The notes under the pieces are model-generated. The model had not been told where the DNA came from. It did not search any database and saw only the letters and a program-made list of their open reading frames with translations. A stretch of 64,000 bases of DNA from an uncultured Marinococcus sp. (GTDB lineage: Bacteria > Bacillota > Bacilli > Bacillales > Marinococcaceae). Location of the stretch: NCBI RefSeq assembly GCF_947493875.1, contig NZ_CANLSU010000001.1:1-64000 (forward strand), in the 5' to 3' direction. Shown here in pieces: positions 9,388 to 18,032 of the stretch. How positions within the stretch are numbered: the stretch's first letter is position 1; the number at the start of each line of letters is the position of its first letter. Made by a program: the position numbers and the translations under genes.

Positions 9388-10533
9388 ATGTATTTTGATA
9401 ACAGCGCCACCACCCAGCCATACCAGGAAGTGCTGAGTGCTTACCGGAAAGCGTCCGAAAGCTATTTTGCCAACCCTTCTTCTTTTCACCATAAGGGCGG
9501 CGAAGCTGAACGCCTGCTTGAATCTGCGAGAAGCCAGATCGCCCGGGAATTAAACGTGAAACCGGAGCACTGCTTTTTTACAAGCGGTGGTACAGAAGGA
9601 AACAATATGGTATTAAAAGGAGCTGCAGAGGCGCGGAAAAATCTTGGACATCATATTATAACGACGGCTGTTGAACACCCCTCAGTGATGGAAACCTGTG
9701 TCCATTTAGAGCAAAAAGGGTATCGAATAACATACCTTCCGGTTGGCACTGACGGCCGTATAAATACAAAAGATTTGCATAAAGCGTTAGAGCGGGATAC
9801 TATCCTTGTTACAATTGGTCACACAAACAGTGAACTCGGTGCAGTACAGCCGATCGAGGCTATTGGAGAAATACTTTCTTCTTACCCTGATATTTATTTT
9901 CATACGGATTACGTGCAGGGGGCTGCCAAAATTCCATTAAATATTGAGAAGGCTGGTCTCGATTTTGTTACGGTCTCAGCACATAAATTTCATGGATTAA
10001 AGGGGACAGGAGTGTTATATAAGCACCCAAGAACAATGCTTGAGCCATTAGTCCACGGAGGCGGTCAGGAAAGCGGTGTACGTTCGGGGACGGAAAATAC
10101 AGCAGGGGCTGCAGCTATGGCCAAAGCACTCCGCCTGGCAAAAGAGCGCTATGCTGCAAACAGCAGCAGAATTGAAGAAATTAAAAAACAGACAGCTGTG
10201 CGGCTGCAGGAAAGCGGCGGAGTGATCAACTCTCCTTTTTCCGGAGGGTCTCCCTTCATATTGAATGTCTCCTTCCCAGGTATAAAACCAGAAGTGCTTG
10301 TTGAAGCGCTCGCGGAAAGAGGAGCTTCCATTTCCACCAAAACAGCATGTGCTTCGAAAAACTCGGAGCCATCGGCCGTAATTCTGGCTGCTACGGGAGA
10401 GCGGAGGCTTGCGGAAAGTGCCGTACGGATAAGTTTCTCTGCGGATACCAGAAAAGAGGAAGCCGTTCATTTATGCAGCATGTGTGAAGAAGTGCTGCCG
10501 CAGTTAAAAAAGGTTATGGAGGAACAGCAATGA
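9388..10533 (+). CDS. nifZ: Cysteine desulfurase (NifS/IscS class V aminotransferase), partner of ThiI
   Basis: Pyridoxal-phosphate enzyme that takes sulfur from cysteine as an enzyme-bound persulfide. In this position it is the dedicated sulfur donor to ThiI for 4-thiouridine in tRNA, as shown for B. subtilis NifZ. The 381 residues show VEHPSV, HTNSELGAVQP, the PLP lysine in SAHKFHG (about 201) and the cysteine loop TKTACASKN (Cys about 320). ATG at 9388 follows GGGAGG. Its stop overlaps the thiI start by 4 nt, indicating translational coupling. Confidence 0.94.
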   Translation: MYFDNSATTQPYQEVLSAYRKASESYFANPSSFHHKGGEAERLLESARSQIARELNVKPEHCFFTSGGTEGNNMVLKGAAEARKNLGHHIITTAVEHPSVMETCVHLEQKGYRITYLPVGTDGRINTKDLHKALERDTILVTIGHTNSELGAVQPIEAIGEILSSYPDIYFHTDYVQGAAKIPLNIEKAGLDFVTVSAHKFHGLKGTGVLYKHPRTMLEPLVHGGGQESGVRSGTENTAGAAAMAKALRLAKERYAANSSRIEEIKKQTAVRLQESGGVINSPFSGGSPFILNVSFPGIKPEVLVEALAERGASISTKTACASKNSEPSAVILAATGERRLAESAVRISFSADTRKEEAVHLCSMCEEVLPQLKKVMEEQQ

Positions 10534-11735
10534 GAGAAGAATATTTATTAATTCGCTTCGGCGAACTTGCTTTAAAAGGAAAGAACCGAAAAGAATTTGA
10601 GCGGCAGTTAAGAGAAAATATTGATCATGCAGTGAAAGATTTCCCCCACTGTGAAGTGCGGCGGACCTACGGACGAATTGCGATCAATCTGCTGGGGGAA
10701 CCTGCTGAAGAGGTTATTGAGGCAGTGAAGCCGGTGTTTGGAATATCTTCCATCAGCTATGCGAGAAAAGCAGACTTATCAGAAGAAGAGATACAGCAGA
10801 CGGCCTATCAAATGTTTTCGGAATATAAGGATAGAAAAGCAACGTTTAAGGTGGAAGCAAGAAGGTCCAATAAAGACTTTCCTGTTCATTCCACGAAGCT
10901 TGCTCCAAGCGTTGGCAGTTATATTCTCCACCATACCGAAGGCGTCACAGTGGACGTGAAAAATCCGGAAGTGACCGTGGAAATTGATGTCCGAGAGCAG
11001 GGGGCCTATGTAAGCTGCGGACGTATTAACGGAGCAGGGGGTCTGCCTACAGGCACAGGCGGCAAAGTAGTCAGTATGCTTTCCGGGGGCATAGACAGTC
11101 CGGCTGCTGCATATTTAGCCATGAAGCGTGGAGTAACGATCGAGGCAGTACACTTTCACAGTCCGCCGTACACAAACGAACGGGCAAAGCAAAAAGTGGA
11201 GGATATTGCCCGGGTCCTCAGCCGGTTTGGAGGGAGTATCAATCTTCACGTGGTGCCATTTACCCGGATTCAGGAAGCTATCCGAAGCCAGGTGCCGGAC
11301 GACCATACGATGACGATTACAAGAAGAGCGATGCTTGAGATCGTAACAAAAATAGCGGAGAAGGAAGACGCCAAGGCAGTAGTGAACGGTGAAAGCCTCG
11401 GGCAGGTGGCTTCCCAGACGCTTGAAAGTATGAATGTCATCAATGAAGTAACGAGTGTACCGGTGCTTCGGCCGCTGATTGCTATGGACAAAGAAGAAAT
11501 TATCAGCATTGCTAAGCGTATAGGCACCTATGATATTTCTGTGCGTCCGTATGAAGACTGCTGTACCGTGTTTCAGCCGGACAGTCCCGCGACCAAACCG
11601 AAAATTGGTTTAGTTTACAAATATGAAAAACGCTTGAATAAAGAGGAACTGTTTGAAGAAGCGGTAGCTGAAACGAAGGTGATTTCTATATCTGGCGCAA
11701 AGAGTGAAAAGGAAGAGTTTGAAGACCTTCTCTGA
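10530..11735 (+). CDS. thiI: tRNA 4-thiouridine synthase ThiI
   Basis: Adenylates and thiolates uridine-8 of tRNA. The 401-residue protein has an N-terminal ferredoxin-like region, a THUMP domain at about 60-165 and a PP-loop ATPase motif SGGIDSPAA near 185. Like other Bacillus ThiI it ends without the C-terminal rhodanese domain seen in E. coli, so it relies on the upstream desulfurase. ATG at 10530 overlaps the nifZ stop (ATGA). Confidence 0.96.
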   Translation: MREEYLLIRFGELALKGKNRKEFERQLRENIDHAVKDFPHCEVRRTYGRIAINLLGEPAEEVIEAVKPVFGISSISYARKADLSEEEIQQTAYQMFSEYKDRKATFKVEARRSNKDFPVHSTKLAPSVGSYILHHTEGVTVDVKNPEVTVEIDVREQGAYVSCGRINGAGGLPTGTGGKVVSMLSGGIDSPAAAYLAMKRGVTIEAVHFHSPPYTNERAKQKVEDIARVLSRFGGSINLHVVPFTRIQEAIRSQVPDDHTMTITRRAMLEIVTKIAEKEDAKAVVNGESLGQVASQTLESMNVINEVTSVPVLRPLIAMDKEEIISIAKRIGTYDISVRPYEDCCTVFQPDSPATKPKIGLVYKYEKRLNKEELFEEAVAETKVISISGAKSEKEEFEDLL

Positions 11736-11833
11736 AAAGCTTTTTTCATTCATGAAGATGGTATAAAATGGAATTTAAAAAGAGTTGAAACAAAACGGGA
11801 AGTTGCCCGTAAAAAGGAGAGGCGGTTAATGCT

Positions 11834-13465
11834 GTGAAAACACTTTGGTATAACGGAAACATTTATACGATGAAAAAAGAAGGGGAACAGGTGGAGGCAG
11901 TCCTGACCGCGGACGGGACAATCGAAAAAGCAGGCATGCTCAGAGAAATAGAAAAAGAATTGCAAAATGCTGCTGTCCGCCGGATAAATTTAAACGGTAA
12001 GGCAATGTATCCGGGTTTTACAGACAGTCATTTACATATGATCGGGCTGGGGGAAACGATGATCCAGCTGGATCTGTCAGAGTGCACCTCGGCAGAAGAA
12101 ATGGCTGCGCTGATTAAGGAGAAAACAAAAGACATTCCTGCCGGAGAATGGGTCATAGGGGAAGGATGGAATGAAAACAATTTCCCTGACCGGAAAATTT
12201 TCCACCGGGAGGAGCTTGATGATTTAGTGCCCGCTCATCCATTGCTTTTGACCCGGATATGCCGCCACGCGGCACTGGTTAACACACGCGCCCTTGATGC
12301 TGCAGGTATTGATAAAGATACTCCGGATCCGGAGGGAGGCATCATTGTTAAATCAAGTCACGGAGAGCCAACAGGTTATTTGCTCGACCAGGCCGCTGAT
12401 TTAGTGAAGGATGAAATCCCAGAGGTGTCTGAGGAATATTTACATGAAGCACTTGGAAAAGCTGTGCGCTACATGCATCAGTGTGGACTGACCGGCGGGC
12501 ATACAGAAGATCTTAATTACTACGGTGGGTTTAAGCGGACATTGGACACGTTCAGGGATATTTTGGCGGCTACTTCATTTCGGGCCCACCTTCTTGTGCA
12601 TCATGAAGTGTTTCCGGATTTTATACAGCACGGCCATACCTATGGGCTTCTTGAGGAAGGCCTGGAGCTTGGCGCCATGAAAATATTTGCGGATGGAGCG
12701 CTCGGCGGACGTACCGCCCTTCTCAGCCGTCCCTACAATGATGCTCCTGAAACAGCAGGCGTTGCTATTCATTCGAGAGAAGAGCTAAAACAGCTCGTGG
12801 CAGAAGCGAGAAAAGAAAAAATGCCAGTGGCTGTTCACGCTATAGGTGATTTAGCTCTGGAATATGTAATAGATGCTTTAGAAGCCTGGCCGGTGCCGGA
12901 AGGAGTGCGGGACCGGATTATTCACGTCCAAATCGCCAGGGAAGATTTGGTGGAACGGCTGAAGGCTCTGCCGGTGGCACTCGATCTGCAGCCGCGGTTT
13001 GTGCTTTCGGACTTTCCGTGGGTCGAAGAACGTCTTGGCAAAGAACGCCTTCGTTATTCCTTCGCCTGGAAAACACTCCTTGATCAGGAGATAATCTGCG
13101 CGGGAAGCTCAGACGCTCCGATCGAATCTGTAGACCCGAGAACCGGAATTTACGCGGCTGTCGCGCGGAAAAACCCGGGAGAGCCGCACAACGGTTATAT
13201 GCCGGAAGAAAAGCTGACTCCCTTTGAAGCCGTGGAGCTGTATACCGGTGGCAGTGCCAGGGCGATCAGCCGGGAGCACGATCTTGGCAGGATCGCTCCT
13301 GGTTACAAGGCAGACTTTACGATACTCCGGAAGGATCTTTTCCGAATTGAGCCGGAAGAGATTTTAACAGCCGAAGTGGAAGCGACTGTTGTAGGGGATA
13401 CGGTCGTGTTTCTGCCGGAGGAGAGCAGAATCGAAATTAATAATGAAATGGAGGAACAATCATGA
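11834..13465 (+). CDS. ytcJ: Amidohydrolase family 3 protein (YtcJ type)
   Basis: Metal-dependent hydrolase of the urease superfamily; the substrate is unknown. The 543-residue protein starts with the beta-sandwich strand typical of the family (LWYNGNIYTM). It has the HxH motif in FTDSHLHM near residue 65, a further metal histidine in VHAIGDLAL and the acidic ligand in GSSDAPIE, and it ends with a composite-domain segment (APGYKADFTIL). The start is GTG at 11834 after AAAGGAGAGG; the nearby ATG at 11829 is out of frame. It overlaps sppA by 4 nt. The symbol reflects the syntenic B. subtilis gene. Confidence 0.85.
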   Translation: MKTLWYNGNIYTMKKEGEQVEAVLTADGTIEKAGMLREIEKELQNAAVRRINLNGKAMYPGFTDSHLHMIGLGETMIQLDLSECTSAEEMAALIKEKTKDIPAGEWVIGEGWNENNFPDRKIFHREELDDLVPAHPLLLTRICRHAALVNTRALDAAGIDKDTPDPEGGIIVKSSHGEPTGYLLDQAADLVKDEIPEVSEEYLHEALGKAVRYMHQCGLTGGHTEDLNYYGGFKRTLDTFRDILAATSFRAHLLVHHEVFPDFIQHGHTYGLLEEGLELGAMKIFADGALGGRTALLSRPYNDAPETAGVAIHSREELKQLVAEARKEKMPVAVHAIGDLALEYVIDALEAWPVPEGVRDRIIHVQIAREDLVERLKALPVALDLQPRFVLSDFPWVEERLGKERLRYSFAWKTLLDQEIICAGSSDAPIESVDPRTGIYAAVARKNPGEPHNGYMPEEKLTPFEAVELYTGGSARAISREHDLGRIAPGYKADFTILRKDLFRIEPEEILTAEVEATVVGDTVVFLPEESRIEINNEMEEQS

Positions 13466-14457
13466 ACGCAAAAAGGTGGTTTGCTTTATTAGCGGCAGCG
13501 GTGCTTCTCATCGTTTCCCTTGGCGCCCAGACAGCTTTTTCCCTGTGGAATACAGTCTCGAACCAGGCGCAAAATCAGCAGAATCAGGAAGATATAGTAA
13601 AAGAGGGCTCTTCAGACAGCCGAATTGCTATGCTTGATGTCGAGGGGACCATTCAATCCTCGGGCGGATCCGGAGCTTTTTCCGGTGAAGGCTACAACCA
13701 TGAGGAATTTCTGAATAATCTGGAGGAAGCCGGATCAAGTGCAGATGTGGATGGTATTATTATTAATGTAAACAGCCCGGGCGGCGGTGTCGTTGAAAGC
13801 GATGAAATCCACGACGCTGTAGTCGAGGTACAGGAGGAAGAAAATAAGCCTGTGTATGTTTCAATGGGGAATACGGCTGCCTCCGGGGGCTACTATCTCG
13901 CAGCCCCGGCGGATAAAATTGTAGCTCATTCAGCGACTATTACCGGTTCGATAGGTGTAATTATGTCCTCCCTGAACTACTCCGAGCTGGCTGAAAACCT
14001 TGGTATTGAAGGGGTTAACATAACGAGCGGAGAGTTTAAAGATATGGGATCACCCACAGAGGAAGTAACTGAGGAAGACCGGGAAATTATGCAGGGCATC
14101 GTCGACGATATGTATGAAGATTTTCTCCAGGTCGTCATTGACGGAAGAGGATTTAGTGAAGAAAAGGCACGCGATTTGGCTGATGGCCGGATTTATACAG
14201 GGGAGCAGGCGGAAGAAAATGGATTGATCGATGAGCTTGGGACTTCAGAGGACACTATCGCAATGATGGAGGAAGATCTTGAACTCGGAGACGCTACTGT
14301 AGAACGCTACACTTCGGATGGATTCAGCTGGCAGTCGCTGCTGCAAAATTCCGTTCAGGGAATGTTCATTTCTGATGAGAAGCTGCTTGGACTCCAGGAG
14401 CTGTTGAAATCAGTCGGAAGCGACAGTCCGCGGCCAATGTATTTGTATGAAGGATAG
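13462..14457 (+). CDS. sppA: Signal peptide peptidase SppA
   Basis: Membrane serine protease that degrades cleaved signal peptides. The 331-residue protein has an N-terminal membrane segment at about 7-27. The Ser/Lys dyad is recognisable: the serine in NTAASGGYYL (about 141) and the lysine in SGEFKDMGSP (about 193). The exported part is rich in Glu and Asp. The start overlaps ytcJ by 4 nt and the stop lies 11 nt before yteJ, so ytcJ-sppA-yteJ-tpx looks like one operon. Confidence 0.95.
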   Translation: MNAKRWFALLAAAVLLIVSLGAQTAFSLWNTVSNQAQNQQNQEDIVKEGSSDSRIAMLDVEGTIQSSGGSGAFSGEGYNHEEFLNNLEEAGSSADVDGIIINVNSPGGGVVESDEIHDAVVEVQEEENKPVYVSMGNTAASGGYYLAAPADKIVAHSATITGSIGVIMSSLNYSELAENLGIEGVNITSGEFKDMGSPTEEVTEEDREIMQGIVDDMYEDFLQVVIDGRGFSEEKARDLADGRIYTGEQAEENGLIDELGTSEDTIAMMEEDLELGDATVERYTSDGFSWQSLLQNSVQGMFISDEKLLGLQELLKSVGSDSPRPMYLYEG

Positions 14458-14468
14458 GAGGGATGAAG

Positions 14469-15023
14469 ATGACTACAGACGGCCGCTATCCGGAGGATGC
14501 ACAGGGAACTGAACGAACAGCGCCGGAAGAAAGCAATAAGAATGCCGATTCTCTGTCCGGGGCAGCAGATAAGCAGAAGTACGCCGCAAAAAATGAAACG
14601 AAGGAAGAGCTGTTTGCAGGGTTTTGGATGCGCTTTTGGGCATACCTTACCGATTTGATTATACTTTTTTCCTTGAATGGGCTCCTTTTATCTCCATTCT
14701 ATTTTACGGGAGAAGGAGAAATTTGGGGATTCATCACATTGTATGCTGTATTTAACGCAGTGATCACCTACGGATATTTTGTGCTGATGACAAAACTTTA
14801 TGGGCAGACGCTCGGTAAAATGATTTTTGGCTTGAGGGTTGTCCGGGTGAACCGGGAAAAACTAAAATGGTCTGATATCATTTTTAGGGAAATCGTTCTC
14901 CGGTTTGCCTACCGCAGCCTGGTTATTACCAATCTGGCTTATATTGTAGTAGCCTTCACACCACAAAAGGCTGGTATTCATGATATGATTGCCGATACGA
15001 GGGTCATTCATACAAGAAAATGA
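14469..15023 (+). CDS. yteJ: RDD-family membrane protein YteJ
   Basis: Small integral membrane protein of unknown function with an RDD domain. About 45 polar residues precede FAGFWMRFWAYLTDLIILF, a first helix carrying the family Arg/Asp pattern; a second pair of helices and the AGIHDMIADTRVI ending follow. The ATG at 14463 touches AGGAGG with no spacer, so the ATG at 14469 (7 nt spacing, 184 residues) is the likely start. In B. subtilis this gene follows sppA and affects SppA; the same order is kept here. Confidence 0.85.
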   Translation: MTTDGRYPEDAQGTERTAPEESNKNADSLSGAADKQKYAAKNETKEELFAGFWMRFWAYLTDLIILFSLNGLLLSPFYFTGEGEIWGFITLYAVFNAVITYGYFVLMTKLYGQTLGKMIFGLRVVRVNREKLKWSDIIFREIVLRFAYRSLVITNLAYIVVAFTPQKAGIHDMIADTRVIHTRK

Positions 15024-15055
15024 TGCCCGTGAACAAAAAGTGAAGGAGGAGTAAA

Positions 15056-15556
15056 ATGACAGCAGTAACGTTTAAAGAAAAACCGGTGACACTTGTGGGA
15101 GACAAAGTAGAAGTCGGAGAATACGCTCCCGATTTCACTGTACTCGCTAACGATATGACTCCGGTATCATTAAGTGATGCCGCAGGCAAAGTAAGGTTAA
15201 TCAGCGTAGTACCATCTATTGATACAGGGGTCTGCTCGCAGCAGACACGGAAGTTCAACGAAGAAGCTGCTTCGCTTGAAAATGTGGAAGTATGGACTAT
15301 CAGCTGTGATCTTCCTTATGCCCAGCGGCGCTGGTGTGCAGCAGAAGGAATCGAAAACGTCCGTGTACTGTCCGACCATAAAGACCTGGACTTTGGCGAA
15401 CAGTTTGGCCTTGTAATGGATGAAATGAGACTGCTTGCCCGTTCGGTGATCGTAGTGGATAGCGAAGGCAAGGTTTCCTATAAGGAAGTTGTTTCAGAAG
15501 GAACGAATCATCCGGATTACGAAGCGGCAATAAACGCAGCCAACAACACAAACTAA
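15056..15556 (+). CDS. tpx: Thiol peroxidase Tpx (2-Cys peroxiredoxin)
   Basis: Thioredoxin-dependent reduction of hydrogen peroxide and organic peroxides. In the 166-residue protein the peroxidatic Cys60 sits in [12 protein letters not shown] and the resolving Cys94 in [10 protein letters not shown], the atypical 2-Cys pattern of Tpx. ATG at 15056 follows AAGGAGGAG. It comes 32 nt after yteJ; the ytfI-ytfJ pair that separates these genes in B. subtilis is missing. Confidence 0.97.
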   Translation: MTAVTFKEKPVTLVGDKVEVGEYAPDFTVLANDMTPVSLSDAAGKVRLISVVPSIDTGVCSQQTRKFNEEAASLENVEVWTISCDLPYAQRRWCAAEGIENVRVLSDHKDLDFGEQFGLVMDEMRLLARSVIVVDSEGKVSYKEVVSEGTNHPDYEAAINAANNTN

Positions 15557-15561
15557 TGAAG

Positions 15562-15600
15562 AAAATGGCGCCTGCAAGGGCGTCATTTATTCTGTTTTCA
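15562..15600 (+). terminator. Probable terminator of the ytcJ-tpx operon
   Basis: Imperfect hairpin AATGGCGCC / GGGCGTCATT with one G-T pair, followed by an interrupted T-rich run. Confidence 0.5.
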
Positions 15601-15689
15601 TTACTTCTCTTTAAAGACCACATCTGCTATACTGGCGTATTGTAAAGTGAGAGCGGAGAAGCATTTACGCTGCAGAAGGAGGGCTTGTC

Positions 15690-16688
15690 ATGGATGAAAC
15701 GACACCGGTGGAACAATTATTTGAATTGGTGGATGACCTTACAAAAACGATACAGCAGGAACTGAGTATAACGTATTTAGAAGCGATAGCCGAAGCTGGA
15801 GAGGATATCTTTCAGGGCACAGTAGTGCAGCGTATATCTGCCGAGGAAAAAGATCGTCTGGAGCAGAGTCTGGAAGAAAAGATGCCTGAAGCGATGGAGC
15901 AGGAGGATATTCGTAAAGCGTTTCAGCTCGCTTTGATTAAAGGAATGAAGCAGTCCGTACAGCAGCATCATGCTATTACACCGGACGCTGTTGCTATTTT
16001 CATGGGTTATTTAGTAGACAAGCTGATGAACGGACGTAAAGAATTTGTGGTCGCGGACCCGGCTGTAGGTACAGGCAATCTGCTGTCAGCCGTATTAAAC
16101 CAGCTGTCGGAAAAAAATATTGAGGCCTACGGTTCCGAAGTTGATGAAACGTTAATTAAAATTGCCTATACGCTCGCGAACCTGCAGGAGCATGCTGTTC
16201 AGCTGTTTCATCAGGACAGTATCGAACAATTCGGTGCGCCTGCTCCGGATGTGGTCATGAGTGATCTTCCGGTCGGCTACTATCCGAAAAATCAAATAGC
16301 CGAACTGTATCAGCTGGGCGGCACAGACGGAAAATCCTACGTGCATCACCTGCTTGTGGAGGGCATGATGAACCGGTTGAAGCCGGGTGGTTTTATGATG
16401 CTTCTTATTCCAAACAACCTGTTTGAAGATGAAAAAGCAGCGGAGCTTCAGGCTTATGTAAAAAGACATGCGCATACGCTCGGTCTTCTTCAGCTGCCGG
16501 AAACGATGTTTCAGGCCAAAGAAGCCTCAAAAAGTATATGGATGCTTCAAAAGAAAAGTCCTGATGTAAAACAGCCGGGGCAGGCACTGTTGGCAGAGCT
16601 GCCATCATTCAGCCGTCAGGAAGCTCTGCAGGATATGATGAAGCGGATCAATGACTGGTTTGTACAGGAAGGGTTTATCGATAAATAA
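15690..16688 (+). CDS. ytxK: Class I methyltransferase-like protein YtxK (DNA adenine methylase fold)
   Basis: The protein has the fold of N6-adenine DNA methylases; no target is established. Of 332 residues the first 110 are helical and acidic. A SAM-binding motif [10 protein letters not shown] begins near 122 and an acidic strand end SEVDE follows. Where DNA N6 methylases carry NPPY, this one has DLPVGYYP near 191, so catalysis on DNA is doubtful. ATG at 15690 follows AGAAGGAGGG. It is 29 nt upstream of ackA, a pairing kept across Bacilli. Confidence 0.85.
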   Translation: MDETTPVEQLFELVDDLTKTIQQELSITYLEAIAEAGEDIFQGTVVQRISAEEKDRLEQSLEEKMPEAMEQEDIRKAFQLALIKGMKQSVQQHHAITPDAVAIFMGYLVDKLMNGRKEFVVADPAVGTGNLLSAVLNQLSEKNIEAYGSEVDETLIKIAYTLANLQEHAVQLFHQDSIEQFGAPAPDVVMSDLPVGYYPKNQIAELYQLGGTDGKSYVHHLLVEGMMNRLKPGGFMMLLIPNNLFEDEKAAELQAYVKRHAHTLGLLQLPETMFQAKEASKSIWMLQKKSPDVKQPGQALLAELPSFSRQEALQDMMKRINDWFVQEGFIDK

Positions 16689-16717
16689 AGAGAGTAATTA
16701 TTAGGAGTGGAGAAAGA

Positions 16718-17911
16718 ATGTCTACCATTATTGCTATTAATGCGGGGAGCTCCTCGCTGAAATTTCAACTGCTGCAGATGCCTGAAGAGACCATTATCAC
16801 TAAAGGGGTCGTGGAACGGATCGGCCTGGAATCCCCTTTTATTACCGTGGAGGTGCAGGGGGAAAAGAAAACCGAATATCCTTCCCTGCAAAATCATGAA
16901 GAGGCTGTAAAAGCCCTGTTGGACTCGTTAACAAAATATAATGTTATCACCGATGTTAATGACATTGAAGGTGTGGGCCACCGGGTAGTTCACGGAGGCG
17001 AAGCATTTTCGGATTCTGTATTAATTACAGAGCAGGTACTTAGCGAACTGGAAAACGTAAGCGAGCTTGCCCCGCTTCACAACCCGGCTAACATTGTCGG
17101 GATTAAAGCGTTTCGTGATATTCTCCCGGATGTACTATCTGTAGCTGTATTTGACACAGCGTTTCACCAGTCGATCCCGAAAGAAAAATATTTATATGGT
17201 GTTCCTTATGAATACTACGAAAAGTATGGTGTTCGTAAATATGGCTTTCACGGAACCTCCCATAAATATGTCAGTCAGCGGATGACAGAGTTAATGGATC
17301 GTCCTGAAAATGACCTGAAAATCATTTCGTGTCATATTGGCAACGGTGCCAGCATTACGGCGGTGGACCAGGGAGCTTCTGTCGATACGTCGATGGGCTT
17401 TACTCCGCTTGCCGGCGTAATGATGGGCACCCGCTCCGGCAACATTGACCCGGCCCTGATTCCATATTTAATGGAAAAAACCGGCCAGACAGCTGCGGAA
17501 ATTATTGATACACTGAATAAAAAAAGCGGGCTGCTTGGTGTAAGCGGAGCGTCCAGTGATTTCCGCGATGTTGTTCAGCAGGCGGAGCAAGGCGTTGAAA
17601 GAGCTCAGACAGCGCTCGATATATATTTAACCCGGATGCATAAATATATTGGCACCTATGCAGCCAGTATGAACGGTGTCGATGCGGTTATATTCACCGC
17701 CGGTGTAGGCGAAAACAGTGCGCTGGTCCGTGAAAAAGTAATGGAGGGCCTTGAATTTATGGGCATTCAAATTGATAAAGAGAAAAACAGCCAGGCTTCG
17801 GGAGAGGCGTTTATTCAGACAGGTGACTCCCGGGTGGCCGTTGCAGTGGTTCCTACCGACGAAGAAGTAATGATTGCACGGGACACAGTCCGGCTCGGCC
17901 AGATTCAATAA
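16718..17911 (+). CDS. ackA: Acetate kinase
   Basis: Makes ATP and acetate from acetyl phosphate in overflow metabolism. The 397 residues show the family signatures [12 protein letters not shown] at the N-terminus, [18 protein letters not shown], and the C-terminal [13 protein letters not shown]. Length is typical. ATG at 16718 follows GGAGTGGAG. Likely co-transcribed with ytxK; a clear terminator follows. Confidence 0.98.
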   Translation: MSTIIAINAGSSSLKFQLLQMPEETIITKGVVERIGLESPFITVEVQGEKKTEYPSLQNHEEAVKALLDSLTKYNVITDVNDIEGVGHRVVHGGEAFSDSVLITEQVLSELENVSELAPLHNPANIVGIKAFRDILPDVLSVAVFDTAFHQSIPKEKYLYGVPYEYYEKYGVRKYGFHGTSHKYVSQRMTELMDRPENDLKIISCHIGNGASITAVDQGASVDTSMGFTPLAGVMMGTRSGNIDPALIPYLMEKTGQTAAEIIDTLNKKSGLLGVSGASSDFRDVVQQAEQGVERAQTALDIYLTRMHKYIGTYAASMNGVDAVIFTAGVGENSALVREKVMEGLEFMGIQIDKEKNSQASGEAFIQTGDSRVAVAVVPTDEEVMIARDTVRLGQIQ

Positions 17912-17920
17912 GTAAGACTC

Positions 17921-17951
17921 AACTCCTGTTTCGGTGAAGCAGGAGTTTTTT
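17921..17951 (+). terminator. Terminator of ytxK-ackA
   Basis: Hairpin arms AACTCCTG / CAGGAGTT with an 11-nt loop, followed by a T run. Confidence 0.88.
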
Positions 17952-18032
17952 ACAAAATATATGATATTTCTGCATATATTCTCTGGATAATGGGAAAGAA
18001 GGAGTAACAGTACTTTGAAGGGAGACAGATTT

